Origin: Pseudobacteroides cellulosolvens ATCC 35603 = DSM 2933
Lineage (GTDB): Bacteria > Bacillota > Clostridia > Acetivibrionales > DSM-2933
Direction: 5' to 3'
Length of the DNA: 64,000 nucleotides
Assembly (NCBI RefSeq): GCF_001262605.1
Contig: NZ_LGTC01000001.1
Location: forward strand, 1,165,192 to 1,229,191
Shown: positions 1 through 7,430 of the stretch, piece after piece
Layout: each line of letters starts with the position of its first letter
Numbering within the stretch: the stretch's first letter is position 1
Program-made: the position numbers and the translations under genes
Notes under the pieces: model-generated
Seen by the model: only the letters and a program-made list of their open reading frames with translations
What the model was told of the DNA's origin: nothing
Database searches by the model: none

Positions 1-275
1 ATTTCTCGGCTGGTTAGACAAGATAATAAATCATTGGAGTGAGCATCGTATTTAAATTTATTGATAGGATTTTGCTCAATAAATTCTACTTCTAAAGAGT
101 CTGGCAATATTAGAATTTTGCATGAATAAATGCTTTTGTTACCAGATACCCTGCTATGAAAATCTGAAATAATATGTGCCAATTGAAGTTCGTTTATATT
201 GAAATTTTTATTTATTGTAGACTTACATAATTTATGAAAACAATCATCTATTTTAATAGAATATTTTTGAGACAT
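1..275 (-). CDS. Unknown protein, N-terminal part, cut by the window edge
   Basis: An open frame of 91 codons runs off the left edge without a stop. The ATG at 275 is preceded by the Shine-Dalgarno site AAGGAGGAA at good spacing, so the start is well supported. The visible part begins MSQKYSIKIDDCFHKL, is polar with no signal peptide or membrane segment, and contains the stretch KILILPDSLEVEFIEQ. I do not recognise a family. Its 5' leader holds a repeat (335-390) resembling one in the leader of the pilin gene near 50 kb. It is transcribed away from the receiver-XRE gene that starts at 669. It is absent from lists of complete ORFs only because its stop lies outside the window. Confidence 0.72.
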   Translation of the reverse strand, partial: MSQKYSIKIDDCFHKLCKSTINKNFNINELQLAHIISDFHSRVSGNKSIYSCKILILPDSLEVEFIEQNPINKFKYDAHSNDLLSCLTSRE

Positions 276-334
276 AGCAGATTCCTCCTTCAATCAATTA
301 TTATTAAATAAATATTATAAATGTTATTAATCTT

Positions 335-390
335 ACATTTGTCAGAGCAAATAACGAACGGTTTTAGTGGGATTTACGATAGACAAATGT
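335..390. repeat. Dispersed leader repeat, copy 1 (ACATTTGTC/GACAAATGT stem)
   Basis: ACATTTGTC (335-343) pairs perfectly with GACAAATGT (382-390) around a loop that contains GAGCAAATAACGAAC. A close relative lies at 50049-50103 and a weaker one at 1341-1395. Copies 1 and 2 both sit about 60 bp upstream of the start codon of a minus-strand gene in the same relative orientation, which suggests a shared leader RNA or operator. The rest of the 276-668 gap is A+T-rich with nothing else clear except a possible promoter at 522-549. Confidence 0.5.
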
Positions 391-521
391 AAAAATTTAT
401 CACTTTTAATATAATGTCACTATCGATAGCATTATTTACAATAAGTATATGTCATTATTAATGACGTGTCAATATGTTCAATTATATAATTACATCATTA
501 TTATCACGGATAATAAAAAGT

Positions 522-549
522 TTGCATTGTATTTATAGTGCGTTATAAT
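522..549 (+). promoter_or_regulatory. Possible sigma-A promoter for the receiver-XRE gene
   Basis: TTGCAT (522-527) and TATAAT (544-549) are separated by 16 bp and lie about 120 bp before the ATG at 669. The match to the housekeeping consensus is good, but the region is very A+T-rich, so chance matches are likely. A second TATAAT at 588-593 lacks a well-spaced -35 element. Confidence 0.35.
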
Positions 550-668
550 GGCAATAATCTTTTGCGTGAACTTTTACAATTGTCACGTATAATGAATTTA
601 TAGATTGATTTTTTATAAATATTTTGCTAAAATACAAATATTAGAAAAGTTAGTACGGAGGAATAATA

Positions 669-1265
669 ATGAAGGAACTATTTAAAATTGCTGTAATAGA
701 TGATGAAGATGGCATAATAAAGTCAATTCAGGCAAACCTATGCCCCAAATATAATATAATAGGTTATACAAGTTCAAAAGAAGGTCTTGATGCTTTAAAA
801 GAAGAAGTTTTCGATATGCTTATATTGGATTATTTCATCGATAATATGAACGGGCGGCAAGTTGTAGAGAGAATCAGGAAATTTAATGATGAAATCTATA
901 TTATGCTCTTAACTGGCAGGGCTGAAGAAGCACCTGGCCTTGAAATTCTTAATACAATGGATGTTCAAATGTATTGTGAAAAATCTGCTGATTTCGAAAA
1001 AATATTGATTATTATTGAGTCCGCAATTAAATCCATTGAACACTCAAGGAAAGATGGAAGTTTTGGTTTAAGGATTAAAAAACTCAGGAAAATTAACAAC
1101 ATGAGCCAGGATGATCTTGGAAAACTTCTTGGTTTAGGTAGAACGGCCATTGCGAATTGGGAAGCAAACCAAACTGAACCGACAGGTGAAAATATAAAAA
1201 AACTTGCAGAAATTTTCAAGGTAACAACAGATTATTTATTAGGATTTAAAGCTAATTTCAGCTAA
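669..1265 (+). CDS. Response regulator with receiver domain and XRE-type helix-turn-helix
   Basis: This 198-residue cytoplasmic protein is a fusion. Residues 5-122 are a receiver domain with the acidic pair D11/D12, phospho-acceptor D54 (LILDYF), T82 and K105. Residues 134-195 are a Cro/C1-type helix-turn-helix (LRKINNMSQDDLGKLLGLGR) ending in the usual TTDYLLGF segment. Receiver domains more often join OmpR-, NarL- or AraC-type DNA-binding domains, so the XRE output is less common. The ATG follows a GGAGG site. The 7TM histidine kinase at 2460-4343 is the obvious candidate partner by proximity (inference), with a YiiX-like protein between them. A target operator was not identified. Confidence 0.88.
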   Translation: MKELFKIAVIDDEDGIIKSIQANLCPKYNIIGYTSSKEGLDALKEEVFDMLILDYFIDNMNGRQVVERIRKFNDEIYIMLLTGRAEEAPGLEILNTMDVQMYCEKSADFEKILIIIESAIKSIEHSRKDGSFGLRIKKLRKINNMSQDDLGKLLGLGRTAIANWEANQTEPTGENIKKLAEIFKVTTDYLLGFKANFS

Positions 1266-1340
1266 GTCATGATCTAAAAATAAATTCCGCCATAAATTTC
1301 GCTCATGTGTCGACTTAAATCGTCAACACTCACGCAGGTA
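1266..1340 (+). repeat. Degenerate copy of the 104-bp MITE-like repeat
   Basis: Between the regulator stop and the next gene, the stretch around 1280-1335 (ATTCCGCCATAAATTTCGCT, then ACTTAAATCGTCAACACTCACGC) aligns with gaps to the core of the element at 41521-41623. The outer inverted repeats are mostly lost. The similarity is by eye and moderate, so this copy is tentative. Confidence 0.35.
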
Positions 1341-1395
1341 AACAAAGCACAGTTCAAAGGGATTTGCTATAGATAAATTTAATAGATTTATCACT
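1341..1395 (+). repeat. Dispersed leader repeat, copy 3 (partial)
   Basis: AACAAAGCAC followed by GGGATTTGCTATAGATAAATTT and a tail shared with copy 1 (TTTATCACTT) matches the right half of the repeats at 335-390 and 50049-50103. The left stem arm is missing. It lies just upstream of the gene at 1425 and, unlike the other two copies, on the same strand as that gene. Confidence 0.35.
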
Positions 1396-1424
1396 TAAAT
1401 ATATATTAATTAAGGAGAGAATCA

Positions 1425-2444
1425 ATGAACGAAAAAACTATTAAAATTGATGATTTAAAGCAAGCTGATGTTTTATTATTCTCAGCATCTGAAGATGCAG
1501 TGTCTCAGTTGATATCCAAGATTACCGAGTCTCCCGTAAGCCATTCAGCTTTGTCATACTATGATTGTAATAAGATTGCCGAAGAAACTCCACCCTATGC
1601 TAAGATTAATGACATCAAAGAAAGAATAGTTAACCGTGAAATCACTGTGATGCGGCTGACTCCCTGGAAGGATGACATGTCTAAAGTTCTAGATATAGCT
1701 GCAAATTATATAGATTCAAAAGTGCCTTACTCAAAATTAAATCTGGCATTTGTTGGCATGTACATGTTGTTAAAAAAATCATTAGTCAACTTAAAGCTTC
1801 AGAGATTGGTTGGCCTCTTATTAAAACACATTACATATGAATTGATAAAAATTGTTGATGGTGCTGTTTATGGAAGCGTACAGCCAATGGTATGTTCCCA
1901 ATTTGTTTATAATTGTTATGAAAATGCAGGAAAGGATTATAAATTAATTATCAAGAATGAATCTACCAATAAAAGCTTGCTCAAATACATCCAGGAATAT
2001 ATCGACAAAAACAAATCTAACTTAGAACCCAAGCTTTTTACAGATATTCTTAAACTATTTGAAAATAAAGTTAATTCAGATGGTAGTATGCCAAGCTCAA
2101 ATTATGAAGAAGATTTGCTCAAAGAAATATACTCAGAATTAGAAGCAGATAAACTTCAAACATCACCAACTGATAACATTTCTTTAGATGAAGAACTTGT
2201 AGTCGCCGCTCATGAGTTTTGTTCAGTTATCCAGCATATTTACGGCAGCACCAACAATACCGCCCTAGTAATCAAAGGCGAAAATAAGCTTGAATCCAAA
2301 CCAATTAATGAAATGGTTGATATCGAACAGTATTTCGTTACTCCAGGCGATCTGTTGACTAATTGTATAAATCTTACTATAATAGGTACATTAGATAATA
2401 ATTCCGGTGAATTAAGTAGTAATGAACTGTGTTTTACCGACTAA
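1425..2444 (+). CDS. Permuted papain-like (YiiX/NlpC-P60-type) amidase or peptidase
   Basis: This 339-residue protein opens with a segment typical of circularly permuted NlpC/P60 (YiiX/YaeF-like) enzymes: ADVLLFSAS at about 15-23, then SPVSHSAL with putative catalytic His40. The nucleophile motif MVCSQFVYNCY places Cys157 after the His, as expected for the permuted fold. No signal peptide is seen, so it may be cytoplasmic or exported by another route. Residues 200-339 are acidic with no recognisable domain. A TAAGGAGAGA site precedes the ATG. Known relatives act on cell-wall peptides, ubiquitin-like substrates or lipids, so the substrate cannot be named. It may be co-transcribed with the histidine kinase 15 bp downstream. 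Confidence 0.65.
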   Translation: MNEKTIKIDDLKQADVLLFSASEDAVSQLISKITESPVSHSALSYYDCNKIAEETPPYAKINDIKERIVNREITVMRLTPWKDDMSKVLDIAANYIDSKVPYSKLNLAFVGMYMLLKKSLVNLKLQRLVGLLLKHITYELIKIVDGAVYGSVQPMVCSQFVYNCYENAGKDYKLIIKNESTNKSLLKYIQEYIDKNKSNLEPKLFTDILKLFENKVNSDGSMPSSNYEEDLLKEIYSELEADKLQTSPTDNISLDEELVVAAHEFCSVIQHIYGSTNNTALVIKGENKLESKPINEMVDIEQYFVTPGDLLTNCINLTIIGTLDNNSGELSSNELCFTD

Positions 2445-2459
2445 ATTAGAAAAGAACAA

Positions 2460-4343
2460 GTGAATTTTATGGCTATAGTAAAAACTTTGGTATATTTTGT
2501 TTCGTGTTGTATTCTTATTGTCTTTATAAAATCAATATGGTTTAATAAAAACCAAAAACAAATATACAAGTTTTGTTTATTAAATGTTCTGCTTGCATTT
2601 TTTTGGACTATTTTATCTTTTATAAACGAGTCTATAAGATACCTGACAGGACATTATATTTTTGCTGTTTTTTTCTTAAGTACAACCTGTACCTACTTTT
2701 TGCCATCCGCTGCTCTTATTCTCTCCATTATTATTGCAAAAGACAGAATATCCTTAAAAAGCATGTTTTTATTTTCATTTCCCCCAATTGTATTTACATT
2801 ACTGCATGCTGCCAACAGCTATCACAGCCTTATATATAAAAGCTATGACAATCTCAATAATACCATGACAGGTATGGGTCCCTTATTTATTATTTATGCA
2901 GCATATCAATTTGTATATACTATGTTTTCGGTTATATATATCATGAAATTCAGCTTGAAGCATACAAATGGCCTGTCAAAGCAAATTTTGCTTTTCGTAG
3001 CCGGTATATTAGCTCCGATTGTATTTTCAAGCTTTTCGCTTTTAAAACGTTATTTACCGGAAACAAGTCCATTCCCATCATATTATGTTGTCTTTATATA
3101 CCTGTTTTTTGCATTTTGTATAACTTACAGTATAAAAAAATACAGGTTTCTAGATATAATCCCCATAGCTTTGCAAAATGTGGTTGACAACATGAGCGAC
3201 CCTTTCATTGTAACCGACCTTAACGGAAATATAATAGATAAAAACAAAATATTTGTAGATCTATTCGGAAAGGAGGCTATTAAAAAAAAATCAAATCACT
3301 TTTTTGATTACCTGAAAAACATGAATATCACAAACATCCATCATTCAAATCCTAATATTATGGAAAAACAATTTTTCAATTTGATAGATAAAATGGAATA
3401 TTATTTTAGTTTAACAAAAACCAAAAAAATAATAATAAATATGGAATGTGCCGTTACAATAGGTACTCAAAATAAGGACTTCAAAATTGAAATAAAGCCC
3501 ATTCTAGTACAAGATCGTTTTTTGGCAATATTGATAATGTTTAAAGACATTACTGAACACAAACAAATCCTGAAACTTATGGAGGAAAATACTAATCAAT
3601 TAATCGAAAAGGCTCGGCTTTTATCGTTAAATCAATTAATCGGAGGTATTGCCCATAATATCAAAACACCCCTCATGTCCTCTTCAGGCGGTATTCTTGC
3701 ACTAACCAGATACACTGAAAGATTAGACGAACTTTTGAAAGATGAGGATATATATATAAAACATCCTGAATTTAATAATGTTTTAAAAGATATGTTGCAG
3801 TGGGAAAAGATGATAAAGCAGTACCTTCTTTACATATCCGACGTTATTACGGCTGTAAAGGATCAATCTGTAAGCCTTAACAGCAGTAAAACCAATAAAT
3901 TTACAATTGCAGAAGTTGTTGAAAAGATAAACCTGTTAATGTCTTACGAATTTAAGAGGAAAAACTGTAAATTCAACGTTTATTTCAGTATTGATCCCCA
4001 AACCCAAATAATAGGTGATATTGTTGTTTTAACCCAGATTCTCAATAATGTTATTATGAACTCAATTCAAGCATATGAGGATGGAGGAGAAATTCAATTG
4101 ACAGTTTGCAAGGATAAAAATGATATTGTTTTTGTTGTCAGAGATTATGGAAAAGGTATATCTGATGATGTCAAACAAAAACTCTTCAACCAGATGGTCA
4201 CAACAAAAGGCAAGGATGGGACAGGCTTAGGTCTGTACATTTCAAATATTGCATTGCACGGAAGTTTTAATGGAACAATGGGTTTACAGCCCAATATAGA
4301 CAGGGGAACTGGCATTTTTATTTCTATACCCATAAAAATATAA
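2460..4343 (+). CDS. Membrane histidine kinase with 7TM sensor region and PAS domain
   Basis: A protein of about 627 residues with seven or eight membrane helices in the first 225 residues (7TM histidine-kinase sensor type), a PAS domain at about 235-370 (DPFIVTDLNGNIIDKN), a dimerisation box with putative phospho-His near 399 (GGIAHNIKTPL), and a HATPase_c domain with N box (NNVIMNSIQAYEDGG), G1 (RDYGKGI) and G2 (GTGLGLYIS). These make it a probable active autokinase. The first in-frame start is GTG at 2460; an ATG at 2469 is equally possible and neither has a strong ribosome site. The receiver-XRE protein at 669 is the nearest response regulator and likely partner. Confidence 0.88.
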   Translation: MNFMAIVKTLVYFVSCCILIVFIKSIWFNKNQKQIYKFCLLNVLLAFFWTILSFINESIRYLTGHYIFAVFFLSTTCTYFLPSAALILSIIIAKDRISLKSMFLFSFPPIVFTLLHAANSYHSLIYKSYDNLNNTMTGMGPLFIIYAAYQFVYTMFSVIYIMKFSLKHTNGLSKQILLFVAGILAPIVFSSFSLLKRYLPETSPFPSYYVVFIYLFFAFCITYSIKKYRFLDIIPIALQNVVDNMSDPFIVTDLNGNIIDKNKIFVDLFGKEAIKKKSNHFFDYLKNMNITNIHHSNPNIMEKQFFNLIDKMEYYFSLTKTKKIIINMECAVTIGTQNKDFKIEIKPILVQDRFLAILIMFKDITEHKQILKLMEENTNQLIEKARLLSLNQLIGGIAHNIKTPLMSSSGGILALTRYTERLDELLKDEDIYIKHPEFNNVLKDMLQWEKMIKQYLLYISDVITAVKDQSVSLNSSKTNKFTIAEVVEKINLLMSYEFKRKNCKFNVYFSIDPQTQIIGDIVVLTQILNNVIMNSIQAYEDGGEIQLTVCKDKNDIVFVVRDYGKGISDDVKQKLFNQMVTTKGKDGTGLGLYISNIALHGSFNGTMGLQPNIDRGTGIFISIPIKI

Positions 4344-4603
4344 AAATCATCTCTATTTCTTTAAATACAAAACTGTAAAGTTATATCATTGATAACGTAA
4401 AACTTATTTAAGACATATAGCGTTTATAAATTAATTTCCTTTAATTTCTTTAAATATAAAAATCATACTTTTGGTTGATGTGCGAAACTGAATATTCTTG
4501 TATTATATTCTTGTAAAGAACTTGCAAGCAATTTACAAAAGTAATACCAATATTACTTTACCAATTTTCATGGAAACCAGTAATTATTCAGGAGGTGGGC
4601 TAT

Positions 4604-4696
4604 ATGAACTTCAGGGTTACTTTAGCAGAGAATTTATCAATTGCTACACCTAATGCACTGTGGATGGAGTATAAGTATAGGAATGGACATGAATAA
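4604..4696 (+). CDS. Possible small ORF (30 codons), leader peptide or small protein
   Basis: A perfect Shine-Dalgarno site (CAGGAGGTGG) lies 7-8 bases before the ATG at 4604, followed by 30 codons (MNFRVTLAENLSIATPNALW, then ten polar residues) and TAA at 4694. The ORF ends 33 bp before the next start at 4730 on the same strand. The strong ribosome site is the main evidence. It could be a translated leader for the 215-residue protein or an independent small protein. The preceding 260 bp hold only a weak hairpin near 4538-4559. Confidence 0.45.
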   Translation: MNFRVTLAENLSIATPNALWMEYKYRNGHE

Positions 4697-4729
4697 AAAT
4701 AAATATTTTAGAAATGGAGAGATCAAATT

Positions 4730-5377
4730 ATGAATAACTTAAAAATAAAAACAATGGATTTTTTAAAAGCATTAAATGATGTTCAAAAATCAGTAAAGGT
4801 CTCAATAGACATAAATGATTTGCAAAATCTTAAAGCGGCCAACTACTGCCTGTGCTTCGCAAAGAAAGTCAATAATGCTTATACTGTAGTATGGCAATCC
4901 TATGATAAATATTTAGTTGACAATACATTTTCGTGGACTCCTCAATATCAGCTCTTCGGTACTAACACTTTTCAAGATAATATCACTGTAAATGTAAATA
5001 CAAACATTGTAAATATCGGATTAAGTGAGACCAGTATATTAAATCAATATGGTGTATTGGGAAATCCGGTAACCGGTGGTGCGGATACTGGATTTACTAT
5101 GGATAACCAGTATGGTTCAATCCATCCTGGAGTAAATCAAGTTTCAACAGGCATAAACGGTCAAATAACCGCTACGCCTATTTATGTGGCTGAAGCCCCC
5201 ATTATGCAAGGCACCTGTTTTCTACAGCCTGTTGAAAAAGCACTTATCTGGTTTGAGCAGGACATACAGACCGGTACAATGTTCAGTACTGCCAGATCAA
5301 GAGATATTGAAGTTGACCTAACACAAACTAACAGTGTACATATTCAATATAAAAACCAGCAGTGGTCAATAATTTGA
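4730..5377 (+). CDS. Unknown 215-residue protein
   Basis: I do not recognise this family. The protein has no signal peptide or membrane helix. Residues 1-35 look helical (MDFLKALNDVQKSVKV), and the rest is rich in Asn, Thr, Gln and Gly with alternating hydrophobic residues, as in beta-rich folds (for example ITVNVNTNIVNIGLSE and an aromatic segment FSWTPQYQLFG). Two Cys lie close together in ANYCLCFA. An AGAGATC ribosome site precedes the ATG. Two strong hairpins follow, so it probably ends a transcript that begins with the small ORF at 4604. A lectin-like or toxin-like beta protein is possible but unproven. Confidence 0.7.
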   Translation: MNNLKIKTMDFLKALNDVQKSVKVSIDINDLQNLKAANYCLCFAKKVNNAYTVVWQSYDKYLVDNTFSWTPQYQLFGTNTFQDNITVNVNTNIVNIGLSETSILNQYGVLGNPVTGGADTGFTMDNQYGSIHPGVNQVSTGINGQITATPIYVAEAPIMQGTCFLQPVEKALIWFEQDIQTGTMFSTARSRDIEVDLTQTNSVHIQYKNQQWSII

Positions 5378-5392
5378 TAAACACAAGCAATC

Positions 5393-5423
5393 GGTCGGCT
5401 GTTCATAAGTTGAATAGCCGACC
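5393..5423 (+). terminator. Hairpin downstream of the unknown 215-residue gene
   Basis: GGTCGGCTGTTCA pairs with TGAATAGCCGACC around a short loop. It lies 16 bp after the stop at 5377, but the downstream T run is poor, so it may stabilise the 3' end rather than terminate alone. Confidence 0.55.
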
Positions 5424-5458
5424 TTCCATTCAATACATACTAACATTTCTATATTTTC

Positions 5459-5496
5459 AAGCTGGTTCTCTTTTCTTCATCTGAGAGAACCAGCTT
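5459..5496. terminator. Probable bidirectional terminator
   Basis: AAGCTGGTTCTCT pairs with AGAGAACCAGCTT around TTTCTTCATCTG. It lies between convergent genes ending at 5377 (plus) and 5557 (minus). The T-rich flank fits termination from the plus side; the minus side is less typical. Confidence 0.6.
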
Positions 5497-5556
5497 TCTA
5501 CTTAAATATTTACCAAAAATATTTTACAAATTAAAGGACGCCACCTATAAATAATA

Positions 5557-5799
5557 TTAGGTTCTCCTATTAATTCTTTCAACAACTATATATAATTTCC
5601 TTTTATCTATGGAATAACGTCTTGAATTAATGAGATAAACATGGTCATCAAGCATGATTTCGTTAACTTTTAACAATATATCAATAACACCCTCATCCTC
5701 AACCGGCCTTAAACTTAATTCACCATCCGAAAAAGCATCATGTTCAATAAATTCATGTGTATTCTTATCAATAAATACCACATTTACATTGTATTTCAT
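5557..5799 (-). CDS. Small hypothetical protein, 80 residues
   Basis: The frame opens at 5880, but the ATG at 5799 is preceded by the strong site AGGAGGGCAAATA, so translation most likely starts there. The 80-residue product (MKYNVNVVFIDKNTHEFIEH at its N terminus) has no signal peptide or membrane helix and ends in a basic stretch (VVERINRRT). Alternating hydrophobic segments suggest a small beta-containing fold. No family is recognised. It is divergent from the tetR gene, and the operator cluster at 5931-5990 lies about 130 bp upstream, so it might share that control (inference). Confidence 0.6.
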   Translation of the reverse strand: MKYNVNVVFIDKNTHEFIEHDAFSDGELSLRPVEDEGVIDILLKVNEIMLDDHVYLINSRRYSIDKRKLYIVVERINRRT

Positions 5800-5930
5800 T
5801 ATTTGCCCTCCTGTATTCTTTTGTAAAATATTCTTTGCATATAATCCATATTTTATCAGATTATATCTGTTTTGGCTCATTATTTTTCTGTATAAATACT
5901 AACGATTATGAAAAATTTAGCAAATGGCTG

Positions 5931-5990
5931 TTGACTGACTAACAGTCAGTGAGTTATAATATAATTAATCGATTGACAGTCAGTCAGTCG
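5931..5990 (+). promoter_or_regulatory. Promoter and TetR-type operator of the efflux operon
   Basis: TTGACT (5931-5936) and TATAAT (5955-5960), 18 bp apart, form a near-consensus promoter. The spacer carries TGACTGACTAACAGTCAGT (5932-5950), and a second copy, TTGACAGTCAGTCAGTCG, lies at 5973-5990. Both are built from GACTGACT/AGTCAGTC palindromes, the pattern of autoregulatory TetR sites. The gene at 6027 encodes such a repressor, so I infer that it represses its own operon here. Confidence 0.75.
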
Positions 5991-6026
5991 CAAAAAACTT
6001 ACATATAAGAGGAGATTGATTAATAT

Positions 6027-6680
6027 ATGGTAAGGATATCAAAGGACCCTGAAGAAAGAAAAAATGAAATAGTTGACGCCGCTGAAGAGCTGTTTTATTC
6101 AAAGGGATACGAAAAGACATCAGTAAGTGATATCGTTAAGAAGGTAGGTGTTGCCCAAGGACTCTTTTATTATTATTTCAAATGTAAGGATGAAATCTTA
6201 AATGCCCTGGCAGAAAAGTACCTGAACTCTCTAATGAAAAAAACTAAAAAGGTAACAGATAGCCCTCAGTATGATGCAGTAGAAAAAATACATAAACTTA
6301 TTGAAGAAATGCTTGATGTATTCGGAATTAGAAAAAAAGGAATTATGAGCTTGGCCAAGCACTTTCATAATGATGATAACATGGTAATGCATCAAAAGGT
6401 GTCTAAAAAATATGTAGAATTAATGACTCCTGTTATTTCAGAGGTTGTCAGGCAAGGAGTCATTGAAAAAAGCTTTGATACAGAGTATCCGTATGAAGTA
6501 ACACAAACACTTTTGATGTGGGCCGGAATGCTCCATATAAATATTAAATTTCCGTTGGAATACTCAGAAGTTTTAGAGAAAAGAATTATGGCCATCGAGG
6601 ACTTTGTAGAAAGACTACTCGGTGCTAAAAAAGGCACAATGAACTTTGTGCAATATGGAAGGTGGTTAAAACATGACTAA
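6027..6680 (+). CDS. TetR/AcrR family transcriptional repressor
   Basis: A 217-residue protein with the N-terminal TetR helix-turn-helix at about 8-55 (IVDAAEELFYSKGYEKTSVSDI followed by VGVAQGLFYYYFKCKDEI), the most conserved part of the family. The remaining helical region is the ligand-binding and dimerisation domain. The start follows AAGAGGAGA. The gene overlaps the downstream ABC ATPase by 8 bp, and a palindromic operator covers the promoter just upstream. This is the usual arrangement of a drug- or peptide-sensing repressor controlling its own exporter. The inducer cannot be told. Confidence 0.9.
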   Translation: MVRISKDPEERKNEIVDAAEELFYSKGYEKTSVSDIVKKVGVAQGLFYYYFKCKDEILNALAEKYLNSLMKKTKKVTDSPQYDAVEKIHKLIEEMLDVFGIRKKGIMSLAKHFHNDDNMVMHQKVSKKYVELMTPVISEVVRQGVIEKSFDTEYPYEVTQTLLMWAGMLHINIKFPLEYSEVLEKRIMAIEDFVERLLGAKKGTMNFVQYGRWLKHD

Positions 6681-7380
6681 TACAATTTTTAAGCTTGATA
6701 GTGTAATGAAGGAATATAAAACAGGTGATGTTTCGGTTATGGCCCTTAGAAACACAACCTTTGAAATAAAAAAAGGCGATCTGGTAGTAGTTTTAGGACC
6801 CAGTGGATCTGGAAAAAGCACACTTCTAAACATAATTGGCGGCATGGACCTCCCTACAGGCGGCAAAGTTATTTTTGAGGGTGAAAACATTTCCTCCTAT
6901 GATAGTAAAAAGCTGGCTTTATTTAGAAGAAATAAAATCGGTTTCGTATTCCAGTTCTATAACCTTATGCCTAATCTTACTGCAAGAGAAAATGTAGAAA
7001 TCTCTACAGAAATTTCAAAAAACTCATTAAACATTGATGAAGTACTTGATAAAGTTGGTCTTAAAGACAGAGCTAGTCACTTCCCTGCTCAAATGAGCGG
7101 CGGTGAACAGCAAAGAGTGGCAATAGCCCGTGCTGTTGCCAAAAATCCCGATATCCTGCTTTGTGATGAGCCTACAGGTGCACTTGATTATTCAACAGGC
7201 ATCAAGGTGCTTGAACTTTTAAAGGACATTAATAGAACCATGGGAAAAACAGTTATAATAATAACCCACAATCAGCCCATAGCACAGATTGCAGACAAAG
7301 TTATTAAAATGCGAAGCGGAGAAATTACAAGCATTTATGATAACCCCAATCCTGTTGATCCACAAACCATAGAATGGTAA
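6673..7380 (+). CDS. ABC transporter ATP-binding protein, MacB/LolD type
   Basis: A 235-residue nucleotide-binding subunit with Walker [10 protein letters not shown] near 44, Q loop [12 protein letters not shown], signature [14 protein letters not shown], Walker [12 protein letters not shown] and H-loop ITHN. The sequence type matches ATPases that energise FtsX-like permeases for lipoprotein sorting, macrolide or peptide efflux, or antimicrobial peptide sensing. Translation is probably coupled to tetR through an 8-bp overlap. The permease follows after 50 bp, so the pair forms one transporter under TetR control. Confidence 0.92.
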   Translation: MTNTIFKLDSVMKEYKTGDVSVMALRNTTFEIKKGDLVVVLGPSGSGKSTLLNIIGGMDLPTGGKVIFEGENISSYDSKKLALFRRNKIGFVFQFYNLMPNLTARENVEISTEISKNSLNIDEVLDKVGLKDRASHFPAQMSGGEQQRVAIARAVAKNPDILLCDEPTGALDYSTGIKVLELLKDINRTMGKTVIIITHNQPIAQIADKVIKMRSGEITSIYDNPNPVDPQTIEW

Positions 7381-7430
7381 ATAATGCTCAATAGTAATAA
7401 CAAACGTTTATTAGAAAGAAGGTGATCTTA

